A DNA stretch of 64,000 nt from Dasypus novemcinctus (GCF_030445035.2 NC_080673.1:37010365-37074364), one strand, 5' to 3'. Counted from the stretch's first letter, positions 11,190 to 23,970 are shown. Notes: generated from the letters alone by a model not told the origin. Numbers and translations: made by a program.

Positions 11190-12030
11190 AGCAGAATTAA
11201 ATAAACTGAAACTCAGATCTATAAGAACTATAAATGTATAAACCCATCAAACAAAATATAAAGTTAATGTTTAATATATTTTAAAAATAAAATGGGGAAT
11301 CTATAATATAATAAAGAATATAAATTTTGACAAACTTGAAACTGGAACCAAAGAGAACTTCCAGAAATGAAAAAAATATAATAATTGAAAATAAAATCTC
11401 ACAGGTGAATTAAAGAGCAGATTAGATAAAACTGGAGAAAATCTATGGACTGGTAAATTGATCTGAAGAAGTAATTCAGTTCAGATAGAGATGGATGAAA
11501 ATATAAATGAAAGTTCAAGATGTATGGAGGAAACTACAGAGTTTTATTGCAAAGGCAACATTCAAAGAAACAATGACAAAAATTTTCCAGAATTTCAATC
11601 AGTCACCCGTCTTCTGCTATTGGTGTAATAATTCCCAAGAAAGATAGATAAACTAAAAGGAAATCCCCTCAAATGAATTTATTAAAATGAGAAAACCAAA
11701 GACAGATAGATCTTAAAAGTATCCACAAAATAATTCATATCATCTACAATGGAATGACAAATAGGTTGATTGCCAACTTTGCTAACTTTTAACTGAAACA
11801 ATTTAAGGTAGAAGAAAATAGATTATCTTCAAAGTGCTGGAAATGGTTGAAAGAAAAATAATCATTTAGTTAGACTTGTATGTTCCGTAAAACTGAATGA
11901 ATCAGGTGATTGTTGTGGGGAGGTGATCTTAAAGATTTTACTACCAACATACCTGCATTAAAAGAATTTCTAGATCTATTACAGGAAAAAGGGTAATATT
12001 CCCAGATGGAAGACCTGAGAGTCAAGAAAT
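11190..12030 (+). mobile_element. L1 ORF1-region fragment, plus strand
   Basis: Phrases such as AAAACTGGAGAAAATCTATG, CATTCAAAGAAACAATGACAAAAATTTTCCAG, AAAGTGCTGGAAATGG and GAATTTCTAGATCTATTACAGG follow the order of old L1 (L1M/HAL1-like) ORF1. The reading frame is broken by stops and indels, so it is a fossil. It runs directly into two SINEs at 12033. Confidence 0.6.
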
Positions 12031-12032
12031 AA

Positions 12033-12160
12033 GGGGAACAGATGTGGCACACACAGTTGAGTGCCTGCTTCCCACATAGGAGGTCCCAGTTCAGTCCCTG
12101 GCGCCTCCTAAAAACAAAACAAACAAACAAAAAAAACAAGCAAACAAACGAAAAAAAACA
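12033..12160 (+). mobile_element. DAS-type tRNA-derived SINE (short type), first of a pair
   Basis: It starts GGGGAACAGATGTGGC, contains an A-box-like segment (TGGCACACACAGTTGAG) and a B-box-like GTTCAGTCCC, then CGCCTCC and an A-rich (AAACAAAC)n tail. This is the armadillo SINE layout with a tRNA-related head and no long body. Confidence 0.8.
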
Positions 12161-12164
12161 ACCC

Positions 12165-12275
12165 AGGAGAGCTGATGTGCCTTGGTGGTTGAACACCGGC
12201 TTCCCACATATGAGGTCCTAGGTTCAATCCCTGGCCCCAGTACCTCACAAATAAATAAATAAATAAAATAATAGT
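12165..12275 (+). mobile_element. DAS-type tRNA-derived SINE (short type), second of a pair
   Basis: It begins AGGAGAGCTGATGTGCCTTGG, contains GGTTGAACACCGGCTTCCC and the B-box GGTTCAATCCC, and ends in (AAATAAAT)n. It sits immediately after the tail of the preceding SINE in the same orientation. A-tails are favoured L1-endonuclease targets, so insertion into the first SINE's tail is the likely history. Confidence 0.8.
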
Positions 12276-12329
12276 GAGCAGAAAAAATAATAAACATGTG
12301 ACATGATCAAGCTAAATAAACAAAGGAAT

Positions 12330-12440
12330 CTATTTTTCAATTAAGAACTTCCTTTCATCAAAGCCACCATAAAGTAAAAAGACAAACTACAAACCAACTG
12401 ATGATAATTGCAACACATAATAAAAAACAGATGAACATCT
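12330..12440 (+). mobile_element. L1 ORF2 fragment, plus strand
   Basis: The segment TTAAGAACTTCCTTTCATCAAAG followed by AAAAGACAAACTACAAACC corresponds to the late ORF2 region of old L1s. It is short and diverged. Confidence 0.5.
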
Positions 12441-13430
12441 TTGTAAATAAATTTTGCTCATTATATTTTCCTTTGATACATTCCCAGGAATCTTATGTTC
12501 CAGAGAATGAATTATTTTATGGTTACTGATTCCACTTGCCAGATCATTTTATTAGAAGTTTTAAACAAGTATGGCCTTATCAGTTTTATGTAAAGAATGT
12601 ACATGTTTGCTATTATTTTTTATAGGTTATGCTAGATTTTTTTGTGTGAGAAGTGAATCTCAAATTATATTCCTTTCCTAGGTGATTTTAAATATTTTAT
12701 ATTTATATTTGTTCATTATTATTACCACCACTACCTAATTTTTTGAACTGTCAGTTCATGCACTTTTCCCTTGGTTGAGACATGAATATTTTTTCTGATG
12801 CATTTGAAGGAACTCCTTATATATTAAGAATATTCATCTGAGTTAAATTATGAGATTCAAAGTTGCATCAGTACTAATTAAAATGATAAGAAAACAAATC
12901 ACATTGGAATTTAATGAGAAATCACTAGAGAATAATATTCAAGTGCAGGGCTAATTATTGCCCCTTCCAAAATAAGACCATTTGCATTATGGTGGTCATT
13001 GTAGGATAACGAAAGAACATAGATGGTGTTCTTTCATGAACCAGATATGCTAAGGACTTATTTAAAATTGAAGTGCTCTGTTTCTCCTTTCCATAATTAG
13101 AACTCCTTTTCTTCTGTTTACTGCCATTCAAAGAGAAGGAGCAAAGACTCTCAGAGATTCATTCATTCATTCAAATATTTTTACTGCGTATCAATCACCC
13201 ATGAAGCACCGTTCTAGAAATCAGGAATTCAACAGAATAATAAAACAAGGATCCCTGTTGTCACGGAACTTCCACTAGGGCATGATAATACATGATACGG
13301 TAAAAAAATAAAGCACAGAAAGATGGTAGGGGTGGGGCAGTAAGGTGGAGAGTGGAGAGACATTAACTGTTCGACTAATAAGGTTTTCATCTTTTGATCT
13401 CTCAAATATAAAATATTTGTTTATGAGTGT
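12440..13430. other. AT-rich unassigned DNA
   Basis: No gene is visible. A short (ATTC)n run lies at about 13158-13175. Some of 12440-12850 may be L1-derived, but I cannot place it. Confidence 0.4.
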
Positions 13431-13431
13431 T

Positions 13432-13860
13432 TGTTGGGGATTGAATCATATCCCCTGCAAAAGGCATGTTCAGATCTTAATCCCTGGTACTGTGGGTATG
13501 AACCCATTTGTAAATCAGTCCTATGAAGATTTTCTTATTAGTTAAGGTGTGACCAGCTGAATGAGGGTGGGCTAAAGTCCATTATGGTTAAGGACCATAA
13601 AAGCAAGGAATTTGGACATGGGAGAAGAAAATCCACAGGGACCAGTCAAACCCGGAATTCAAAGGAACCTGGTAGAGGAAGGAGAAGACACTGGCATGTG
13701 ATGGGAAAGTCAAGGAAACCAAGGAGTGCTAGCTGGCCACATTACTCCTCACCCTTGGAGGAAGCATGCCTTCTAGCCTCTGAAGTCATAAACAAAAAAT
13801 TCCTCTTGATAAGCCAACCCATTGCTTGGCATTTATCACAGCAGCCAAGAAACGAAGACA
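13432..13860 (+). mobile_element. MaLR/MLT1-like LTR
   Basis: It begins TGTTGGGGATTGAATCATATC, has GGCATGTTCAGATCTTAATCCC and AACCCATTTGTAAATCAG near the start. It ends GCCAACCCATTGCTTGGC, ATTTATCACAGCAGCCAAG and GAAGACA, the layout of mammalian MaLR LTRs. A 169-residue open frame at 13584-14093 starts inside it and is fortuitous. Confidence 0.7.
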
Positions 13861-13864
13861 CCAT

Positions 13865-15200
13865 GGTATCAGATCAACTTAATCTTCAGGAAAACAGAAA
13901 CCTCTTAAGGAATTTCCAACAGAAAGGGGCAGTAACAGAAGTATTGAGAGGTCTTGGGAGAGGAGTGTGGGAAAAACCTGCTGTTGCCTGCAGAAATCAG
14001 AGGAAACTGACACTGATGACATCTGTTCTAGGCAGCATGCAAGTGGGTGCCTTATATCTTATAAACCTCTTGACCCCTGTCTATGTCTCTTGATGCCAGA
14101 GGAGGATACTGCTTCTCCTTCTCTCTGACACTTAAATCTCATGTAATTTCAGAACCCAACTTTAACTCTGTTGGGAACTGAAGTTTTCAAGGTGGTCTGC
14201 TTATATTGCAAAAGAGAATGCAGATGGGGCAGGAGTGATACTGAATTGATAACAGACAATCTAGTGCAACAATTAAGTTTTATTTATTTATTATTGCAAA
14301 TATTCCAAACACTTGTTTTTGCTCAGTTAGGCCATACTATTATAGGATATTGAATTTGCTCTTCTAAGTTGTAGATACATAGCACTTGAGTTAATTAACT
14401 CATCACTCTATCATTATACTGTACAGGTAAGCTTGATAGGGTCTAGGAGAATTTTCTCTTTGGGCTTCCTTGAAAAAACAGGTGTCTCTAGTAGATTTTT
14501 ATCCGATAAACCCTGAAAACTGTTATAAAAACATTCACTAGAAATATCTACCCTCATATGCTATTTAATTATGGTTTTCACTGTTTGAAAGGTTTTTAAT
14601 GTTTAGATCCCAGATCAGTTCCCTATCTTTATTCCTAAAGTGTTTATTTGATTATTTAATTAATTTGAAATTAATTTGGTATATGATGTGTAGTGTATAT
14701 AGAACTTTTAATTTTTTGACTCAAGTACAAAAAGCATTAATTTAAAGGTAAACATTAAGCACAATGTTTGTAGGACTAATTAAGGTAGGTTCAAGCTGGT
14801 TATGAATCAACAAAATCACTTGAGAATTTGTTTATGAAGTAGTAAAAGATGATTGAAATAAATGTTGAAAGAGTGATTTCTACTTTTAATCCTAAATGCA
14901 TTGGTCCTAAAGATAAGTGGACAAGCTTCAACTGAAAATATGATATAATTTATGTCCAAAATTTTTATTAAAACAATTCAAGGATCAATTTTTACTCTAA
15001 GGTAAAGAATATATTTAACAGTCCATTTAAGCAAACATTGTCATCTCTTTTTATGCACTGTAGATATGCTGTATAAATTTACCACAAACATTGAATTAGC
15101 AAATACTGAACAATTGCTCCTCAGGTCAGGTTTCTGCAAGCCTCTTATGACAACATTTTCATCAATAGAACAATACATAACCTGTTTTCTGTGTGTTTTT
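13865..15200. other. AT-rich unassigned DNA
   Basis: I recognise nothing here. Open frames are short and without similarity. Confidence 0.4.
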
Positions 15201-15208
15201 ATTTAAAA

Positions 15209-16390
15209 GTAGAGGAGGAAGATGAGTTCTACCAAATGACTTATGGGGGTTTCACATAGGAATAAGGAGATGATGAGTATCAAGGAGACCAGTGAGACAA
15301 ACAAGATAAGCTGGACTGACTTTGACATTGGCAAAGGGGATGAACCATCTGTGATGGAGAAGCAGCAAAGCTGAGAAGTGCTGAATAGTGGCCAAAGCCT
15401 CCTATCAGGATTCTCTCAAGTGCTAAGGTCACCCCAGCTGGTAGCAATCAGAAGTCCTGAGACAAAAGACACTTCTGCTGCTGGAATGACAGGATGATGA
15501 CTCTAATAGTTAGAAGTCGGTGCATCAGGAATGGAATACACCTGTACACGACAAGTCAGTGTACACAACAATCTTTCCCTCAGGTATGGAAGAGGCAAGG
15601 CCATCCATGGCAGCCAAAGGGACCCCATTGTGAGCGGCCACTGTCCCAAAAGGAACTACTTAGGAAGGCCAAGATCACAAAGGAGCTCAACCTGCAATTT
15701 CTGGAGACACGAGCTGCTTGAGGTTGACAAAAAGAAGCAGGTTCACAAGAAGTGGAAGTGACCTGGGCTTATAATCACCTATCTTTCTGTGTCTCATTGG
15801 AAGAACCAAGCCCAAAGGAAGATAATGGTGATGTAGTAGGACTTGATCCAGCCCCCACAGCATCTACCTTGATTCTTCATGTTGGGACTGGACCAGTCAT
15901 TCTCCCTGCTCACTGCTCACGTACCTTCATCACCTTTAGTGATGTTTCAACATTTAAGGGATGGTTCCCCCAAGAGCAATCCTGAAAAGTCCCTGTTTGG
16001 GAAGTCTGCCCAGTGACCCATCACCCAACCTTATACTGGAACCCTGTTATAGATATACCATACACCACTGTTCAAGCCTTGAAGATCATCCATGAAACCT
16101 ACAAGAAGTATATCACTGCCCAGGGACTGCTGCCCACTGCCTCGGCCCCTGACCCTGGTCCCTGGTCCCAACCCCTGCACCAGAAAATTGTCATCAGTGA
16201 AGGAATGTCTAGTCATGGGAATCTCTTTCTTGCCCTAACTTAGGGCCCTTGATCTTCCATTCTCCATGTGTTTTTCTTCTGCTACCCCTGATGTTTGCAG
16301 ATGTTGTATTCTTCTATATTTCTTTTCCCATCTTTCCCTCTGGTTCCTGCTGGTTTTATGTTTTTTAATCTAATAAAATAGAAATATCCA
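15209..16390 (+). pseudogene. VPS72: Processed pseudogene of VPS72 (YL1)
   Basis: The conceptual translation follows the VPS72/YL1 protein from near its N-terminus to its C-terminus without introns. VPS72 is a histone H2A.Z chaperone subunit of the SRCAP and TIP60/p400 chromatin-remodelling complexes. At 15209 the frame reads EEEDEFYQMTYGGFT and is then broken by stops at 15257 and 15263. At 15612 and following it reads GPHCERPLSQKELLRKAKIT in one frame, then DKKKQVHKKW in another. At 15830-15980 LDPAPT and CSRTFITFSD appear, and at 16040-16140 DIPYTT and KKYITAQGL mark the conserved YL1 C-terminal domain. Two bases appear lost at the parental stop (about 16195), causing read-through. A 3' UTR follows with AATAAA at 16372-16377. 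The copy is 5'-truncated by roughly 20 codons, carries several frameshifts and stops, and cannot encode YL1. Lack of introns and an A-rich 3' flank indicate L1-mediated retroposition. Confidence 0.9.
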
Positions 16391-16394
16391 AATA

Positions 16395-17458
16395 AATATA
16401 TAGTTGATTCATTAACGCTGAACTCCCCATCAACAGCACAGTAATTCATGACGGAACAAAGCTTATCTAATCCATATACTTTCTCCATAAGGCACATAAC
16501 AGCCTTCTTGTGCTTAGAAACTTAAGAAATCTCTTCTGCATTATACGTGGGGCCATTTTAAATTACGACATGACCAACCAAAATTACACAAATTGTGAAA
16601 AATGTGGCACTAAATATACCACAAAAAAGATACTTGTTTAGAGTTTAAGAGCAAAATTGAAGGCAGAGCATCACCTTATTTGACTTCAGCTGAGAATTTT
16701 CTCATCAGGTGATTAATGTTTCACTGTTTCATACAGGTTTGCAAATGACTGCAAAAACACCATGAGTATTGATTTTGGGTTTCCTAATACATTTTATCTT
16801 GTAGACAAATGCACACATACAGGATCTATGAATAATGAGGATCGACTACATAGATAGATCTCTTATATTACATATAAAACTATTTCTAAATAAAGTTTAC
16901 AGAGTCACTTAAATCTTTGTATCCTATTATAGTTATCTGACTACTGCAGGGCAGAGAAAACTTCACAGAAAAATATGAAATATATTTATATATCTGTAGG
17001 GAAAGTGAGTTATGGAGTATATAGATGGCATTTATATTTCAGCATAAATGTCATCTTTGCCCTTTATTGTAATACCAGTGGGAAATTTTTCATGCAAACA
17101 TTCTTTGTTTCCTACATGTGAAGAAAAAATTCCAATGTTCAAAACTTTATGCTTCAGATCTATTTGTGGATATAATGGCAATGACTAGAAGAGATATTTG
17201 AAAAAAGTGGTATAAAATATGTAGTCCAGATAATAAATGTTTTTTTCCCCATAATTATGGTGACTGTCTTCAGATGGCTGCAAACCTTGGGCTATCTGCC
17301 AACAATTTAGCCTCCAATTAAAGTAACTTCACTTTGAAAGCCCAAAGAGTAGGGGATAGTAGGACTTGAAAGACTGGGGAAAACAAGGCCAAGTGAGAAG
17401 TTCAGAGGTTGGAAAAATGAGAGTTGCAGAGCCGGAAGTTTGGAAATTAGAGAGATAG
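16395..17458. other. AT-rich unassigned DNA
   Basis: No gene or recognised repeat between the VPS72 pseudogene and the LTR at 17459. Confidence 0.4.
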
Positions 17459-17964
17459 TATAGCAGTTTGATATTATTGATGAATTCCAAAAAGAAATAT
17501 TGGATTTTGTTTGTAAGCTAATCTTTTTCTCTGGGCATATTAGATTATATCAGAATCATAGGTTTACTTGATTAAATAATTATGTAAACCTCTTGTGCTA
17601 GTAGGGTGTTGAGTCCCCACCCACCAAAGGGCATGGAAAAGGACAGAGTTAAGGGTTTTTGATGTTGGGGTTCTTAATGTTGGAGTTTGATGCTGAAGCC
17701 TGAAGCTGGAGCCCCAGTAGGAGAGGAACCCTGAGCCCAAGAAGAAGGAAGCCCTGACCCCATAGAGGAAGCCTGAATCCTAACAGATATCAGCAGCCAT
17801 CTTTGTCCAACACGTGAAAATAGACTTTGGTGAGGGAAGTAACTTATACTTTACAGCCTGGTATCTGTAAGTTCCTATTCCAAAAAATACCCTTTGTAAA
17901 AGCCAACCAATTTCTGGTATTTTGCTGGCATTTTGCATCAGCACCCCTTTGGCTGACTAATACA
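17459..17964 (+). mobile_element. Solo LTR, MaLR-like xenarthran family, copy 2
   Basis: It starts TATAGCAGTTTGATATTATTG and ends CAGCACCCCTTTGGCTGACTAATACA (17939-17964). The flanking five bases GATAG (17454-17458) and GATGG (17965-17969) are a near match for a 5-bp target duplication, the size generated by ERVL/MaLR integration. It is 506 bp and non-coding. Confidence 0.8.
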
Positions 17965-18064
17965 GATGGTATTAGAAAGAGCAGGTATGAGATGAATAAT
18001 GTGGAGAGGGAGAATGGAGGCTGAGAGGAAGAGAGTTGGCTCTATTGAAATTCCCTTTATGTGC

Positions 18065-18610
18065 TGTAACAGTTTGATATGTTATGAATTCCAAAAATAG
18101 ATATCAGATTATATTTGTAATCTGGTCTATACCTGGGTATGATTATGATTAGGGTCTTGATTGGGCCACATCATTAGGGCGTTGAGTTCCCGACCCTTGG
18201 TGGACGGGGACTCAGAGATAAAAGGCATAGCAAAGGACAGAGTTGGAGTTTTTGATATGAGGGTTCTTAATGTTGGAGTTTGATGCTGAAGCTTGAAAGA
18301 GACAGAACTGTTTGCCTGAGAGTCTACAGCTGACCTTGTAGAGAGAGGCAAAGCCTAGAGAGCCTCATAGTCTACAGTTGACATTGTGGAGAAAACAGAG
18401 GTGCTGAGCCCAGAGGAACCCAGGAAGCCTGAACCCTCACAAAAGTCGGCAGCCATCTTGCTCCAACAGGTGAAAATAGACTTTGGTGAGGGATGTAACT
18501 TGTGCCTTATGGCTTGGTATCTGTAAGCTCAAGCCCCAAATAAATACCCTTTATAAAAAACAATCAATTTCTGGTATTTTGCATCAGCACCCCTTTGGCT
18601 GACTAATACA
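18065..18610 (+). mobile_element. Solo LTR, MaLR-like xenarthran family, copy 3
   Basis: It starts TGTAACAGTTTGATATG and ends CAGCACCCCTTTGGCTGACTAATACA. The five bases TGTGC on the left and TGTGT on the right differ at one position. It lies 100 bp from copy 2 in the same orientation. Each has its own flanking duplication, so they are separate insertions rather than the two ends of one provirus. Confidence 0.8.
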
Positions 18611-21600
18611 TGTGTTATATGTTTCCAACAATAAGAGTGGTGTGAACATTAATTCAGACAATTATCTTCTATATTTACTCATCTATTTTACCTATTTAAG
18701 CATTTATTCTATCTTTTCATGAGATGAACTGCAGCCATTAATGATATACTTACCAAAGAATACCGAAAATGGGGATAACTTCCCAAAACAGATATTACTT
18801 AAGTAATTAAGTTAGATGATTAGAACAAAGAATAAGAGGGCAAGGGAAAAGCTTAAACTCAAAAATATATTTAAAAACTTTAACTATAGTTTGATATCAT
18901 TAATATTTCAGCAAATACTATTAAGAATTCCCAAATACTTTATATCCGCTTCCCTCAGAAATTTGTAATCTAAGTTAGAGTCCAAAGATTCAAAAACAAC
19001 TGCGATTTCTAAATGATCTGTATTCCTTTTACAGAACAATATTTTTAGCCTACAGGCTATCATAGGTAAAGAGCCAATATCCAGGTACTTTTACAGAGTT
19101 ATCTAGTGAAATTAACTATTTTAATCACAGTGAATCAGAGAGAGTAGTTTTATATTCTAACCTGTTTTCCTTCTATAAATAGAATATATTTTTGGTGGGG
19201 AGTTTAATATGGGTAAATTAAGATAACTAGAAATCTGACATGTGAAAGATCAATCATTGCTTGTTAGCAAAACGTGACAATAATAGTAAAGTTGCTGGTA
19301 GTTTAATTTTCCCTGCTCCATGCAAAAGCAGTGCTCTTTGTCTCAGTACTTATGCTTGCTACCAGCCAGGGAGCTGACCTTTGAGCCCTCAAGTTAGAAA
19401 CTGTTCACTTTTACGTTTGTTAGAAGCAGCAACTTTTACTCACTAACTTTGTGATAATTAAGACTGATTATTAACCCTTCTATCTAGTTTTAATGATTTC
19501 AACCGGCATTAAAGGTCTGTACAGAGACATTTAAAATTAGAAAAATATTTAACAATAATTTTCCTTGTTAAAAGGGGAGTTTTATAAGAAAATAAATGTG
19601 ATTCTGTTATGAATATTAAAACATAGTATGGGATCTCAATTTCCATGACGGCACAGAAGCGTGATTTGGGAATGGTTAAGGAGTGATAGAGCAATCTTTC
19701 CAGATATAGGTAATTCTTTATTCACTGGACATCCTTTGAACAACACAGAATAATACATTGTACACCTCCTCTTAACACTTATCTTTCAGAGAGGAAAGAG
19801 CAGTTCAAAAGAGCAGTGATTAATATGAACATTAAATTATTCAAAAAAGCATGTTTTACATTCTTTTTTGCTTTTTCTATAAGAATGTAATACTTCAGTA
19901 AAAGACCTGATAGTTAACTAGTGACTTGAGTTAGCAAAACATTAATTAAAATAGGCTACATAATTTAGTTTAAACTTTATTTTCAGTCTTTCAGTCTAAA
20001 CTTTATTTTCAGATCTGCTTACTTTAACTTTGGTTTGATTTCATAACTAGGTGGAATGAATCTTTCTATGTTATAATATCTTCTTACAGTTGTATTCTCT
20101 TAAGGATAATCTGAATCTCTTTAGTAAGTTTAATAATCATAAAAAGCCTTGAAACTCATCTTCCACTAATATTTTAACTGTTGTAAGGAAAGGAAGAATA
20201 TTTCCTGTTAATTTCAGAAAAAGCTTTAGCTCATCAGCTTGGGTGTTCTCCAGCTAATTTCAGGTTTCCTTTCCTAGAGCCAGAAATTCATAATGAAAAA
20301 TAAAAGATATCTATGACAATTGTATGTTGTCATATACAAGTGAGCTTATTTTAGTGGTGATAAACCAATTATCAGACTCCTTTAATTCTTTTTAGTGCAT
20401 AGGACATGAATCCCAAATAAAAGGCAAAGTTTATTCATCCTAATCTATAAAGGAAAAATTACAGTTATCTGAATGCTTAAGCTAGAGATAGTAAAACTGA
20501 GTAATTCTGATCCCCAACATTCATCTTAGTCAACTAAATTTAAACAGATGGGCATTATTAGCCTCAAGGTAATTGGAGTTTAAAGCAGCCACTTTTTTTT
20601 AGATATTAAAAAGAGGAAAAGCTAAATGTCAATAGAGCTCCTCTTAAGTGATCATTATTCAACTTCGCTGATATCTCATGCCACCTAAAGATACATGCTA
20701 CAGAATCTTAAATCTATAGACTGTTTTCTTTCACTCATCTACCCAGAATAGATGCAGTTGTCAAGAATTGGATGTTGATTATGTAAAGTTGTTTGCAGGA
20801 AGTTTGGGTGATGACTTTAAAGTCTATTTTGTCCTAAACATATTAATGATTACGTCATTTGCAACATTTATGGTCTTATAAAGTCATTTTGTATTGTACA
20901 CAGAAAATACAAAAAAAGCCTGTTTTTTATCTTTTACATTTTCTCTGAGAATAGTTTTCTTCCCATGAGTTAGAGTATCATTCTTTTAAAGAAATTAATT
21001 AGCGTCAAGTAAAAAAGGGAGATGGAATTAACAAAATTTGTTAAATGACCAGATTTTTTACTCAAAAATAAATATATTACTTATTTCATTATACTTATTA
21101 TTCAAATATAAGTATTCCAAGTGAAGAATGGTCATTGAATATGGGTAATAACATTTTAAAGTGGCTTGGATAACTTTTCAATAAAATTTAGGATGATGTC
21201 AAATCTTGGGCCTGAGCTTTATTTCTCAGGATATTTTTACTTTTGTATTATCTAAGTAAAATAATTTCCTTATACATGTCGTTTAGATAGAAAGTTCTTG
21301 CTTTAAAAACTATAAACTAATACTTACCAAACAAAATCAGAGGAATCTTGACAAAAGCATTTGTCTATACTGAATTTTGTTTTATTCTCATACTCTACTA
21401 TTGATATAGACATATATTTGTGAAGTTTTGTCACATTTGATGAACTTTAAACATTATAAACAAATCTATCAATGGATACTATCTTCATAATAGACAAATC
21501 AATATGTCTTTTTATAAATCACACATTATAAAAATCTTTTTGGATTCACAGCTCTCTCTGCATGTTTATGTGTATGTATACACACATATATAAAATTAAA

Positions 21601-22150
21601 AATATTTAAATCTCTATAATATATATAATTTAATAATATATAATATATATTATGTATGTTTGTATGTCTCCAAACATATATATGTTCAGCAAGTTATCAT
21701 AATGTTGTATGATAACAAACAATTCACATGGGCTTCTATTTAATTAGCCCCTTTCCCAAGTAAGTATTAAAATTCTCCAAAGCTTTGTTAAAATGGTCTT
21801 TATTCACTAATTTTTAAAACTCTATTTCTGCAATTCTATTTGAAGTAATCCTTTTCCCTGGATATAATATTTTCCAACAATTTTCATTATAGTTCTTGTT
21901 TAACAGCATAATTCCTCTATGCATTACCAGGCAGTCAGAACAAGGGTTTATTTCTTTCACATTGTTTTCTTTTAGGACACGAACATTTTCCTATATGCTT
22001 TAAACAACAGTCATAGTCAAACAGTTGATATTGGAGTCAGAGTTGTGTTAAATTGTTCATTTTTTTAGAGTAAATTTTTGAAACCTCCACTGTTCAACTC
22101 TTAGGTAATTGTATCAACTCTCTCAAACATTAAACACATTTTATGTGTCA
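18611..22150. other. 3.5 kb of AT-rich unassigned DNA
   Basis: No long open frames, SINEs or LTRs are recognised. A low-complexity AT/TATA stretch lies at about 21565-21680. A GTTAAAC/TTTATTTTC phrase is repeated at 19970-20010 (TAAACTTTATTTTCAG occurs twice). Otherwise I see nothing. Confidence 0.45.
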
Positions 22151-22154
22151 ACAA

Positions 22155-22440
22155 GTATTAGTAAAGGGTTCTTTATGGCAACAAAACTGACTGGAGATAC
22201 ATGAAAAATTATAGATTTGTAATTAAAATTGTCTCATGTGACCATGGGAATGGGCAAGTCCAAAACTGGGAACAGATGCTGATTTTTGATGACTTCCTCA
22301 GGAGAAGTTGACTGGATGAAGTACAGTTGGATATTTTCTCTTCCGACTTCTGAAATTATCACTTCTTTTAAAACTTTTACCTGATTGAATGAGACTTCTC
22401 TCAGTGTTGAAGGCAATCTCCTGTAGACCAGCAGAGCTTA
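22155..22440 (-). mobile_element. ERVL-type (MLT2-like) 3' LTR fragment
   Basis: Read on the plus strand it begins GTATTAGTAAAGGGTTCT and continues CTCATGTGACCATGGGAATG then GCAAGTCCAAAACTGGG. This is the reverse complement of an MLT2-type LTR end, matching the second LTR at 23971. It passes directly into pol-derived sequence at about 22440, so it is the 3' LTR of a minus-strand provirus. Confidence 0.65.
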
Positions 22441-23610
22441 AGGTTGCAGGGACAGGAAGCAATAATTTTTCGAGGAGATCACTCAGGGTAATAATGAGTG
22501 GTGCCACTTCCATTTCCAAACCTTGGTTTCTGGACCTGTGAATCCTGGCTATGGGAGAAAAAGCACCATAGACTGGATACTGATTTAGAGCACACACAGC
22601 CTCTGGAGAAATTGTCTGAGCTCAGCAAGGTATTGTCATATAGTTGGTAACATGATTGAGTCTTCAAAAGGCCATCCCTCCATTCAATCAAACCAGCTGC
22701 TTCAGAAGGATGGGGATATGGTAAGACTAGTAAATTCCATTTGCTATGAAGTGAATTCCTTGATCAGAAGCAATGCTGTGTGGACTACCATGATGGTTGA
22801 TGAGGGATTCTCTAAGTCCACAGATGATAGGTTTTTGCAAGAGCATTGCATGCAGGAAAGGCAAACATATTCAGAATATGTCTATTTCAATTAGAAAAAC
22901 AAACACTGCTTATTCCATAATGGAAGTGGTCCATTGTAACCAAACTGCCACCAGGGAAATGGTGTCATTTTGAGGACTGAGTGTCGGTCCCTACTGTTGG
23001 CATATTGGGCACTCAGCAGTGGCCGTAGCCAAGTTGGTCTTGGTGAGTGAAGTCCATGTTCCTAAGCCCATGTAAAACCTCCATCCCTACCACCATGACC
23101 ACTTTGTTCATGTGCCCAGGGGGCACTGACAGAAGTGGCTCGGGAAAGAGGCCGAATGGTATCCACAGAATGGGTCATCTTATCCACTTGATTATTAAAA
23201 TCTTCTTTGGCTGATGTCTCCTTCTGGTGAGTATTAATATGGGACACATATCTTGCCCACAGGAAGGTCTATCTAAGTAGATCATGTTCCTTACAAGTCC
23301 CTGACCATCCAGTCAATCCATTGGCATCAGACCATGAATCAGTGTACAAACACACCTCCAACCATATCTCTTTCCAAGCAGAATGAACAACCAGGTGTAG
23401 TACTTGATATTCTGCCCACTGGGAGGAATTCCCTTTACCACTGTCCTTCAGAGATGTCCCAGAAGGAGGCTGCAGTGCTGCAGTGCTGCAGCTGTCTATT
23501 TGGGCAGGTACCTGTGTATTGTGCAGAACCATCCAAAAACAGGACTAAGTTTTCTCTTCCTCAGTCTGCTGATTGTCACATGAACTTAACCATCACAATG
23601 AGATAAATTT
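22430..23610 (-). pseudogene. Degraded ERVL-class pol fragment (RNase H to integrase)
   Basis: In minus-strand translation the segment shows an RNase H-type block (about 23530-23270, with an SSQWAEYQ motif), then a zinc-binding-like and integrase region (about 23250-23060, WAHEQSGHGGRDGG), then the integrase C-terminal part (about 22690-22300). The order is that of ERV-L/MuERV-L-class pol genes. The pieces lie in different frames and carry stop codons and indels; gag, protease and most of the reverse transcriptase are absent. It is a non-functional remnant of an old endogenous retrovirus, lying between two LTR pieces of the same class. Confidence 0.8.
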
Positions 23611-23970
23611 GTGATTAAATTTGGTAAAAAATTCAAAATTGTTTTTAATTTAATAACTTTTGTCTGTAAGAAAGCATTTCTACTTATGTTCTACAAATTT
23701 TGTTGGTCTAGTAAGTTTTCATCATTTTTCTTGCTTTTACCTGAGTCCAGACAAAATAGTTTCCACAAGAGCAAAAAAATCTTCCATAATGCTATATGAT
23801 AATCCAAGATCATAGACTCTGTAAGGCTCTTTACTGGAAGTAATACAAATTGATGTTGGCTTTCCCATCTATACAAATAACTAAGGGATCATCCTCTGTC
23901 AGGGAAAGAGTTTAGGAAAGCTGATGTTTAATACTATCCCATCCATTTATAAGATTCTTTATCTTATATG

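Noticed and set aside
13584-14093. 169-codon plus-strand open frame
   Set aside because: It begins inside a MaLR-like LTR and runs past its end; no similarity and no start context.
17459-18610. A single provirus with two LTRs
   Set aside because: Only about 100 bp separates them, and each LTR has its own flanking near-duplication.
21565-21680. AT-rich low-complexity region as an origin or matrix attachment site
   Set aside because: Composition alone is not evidence; no supporting motif arrangement was seen.
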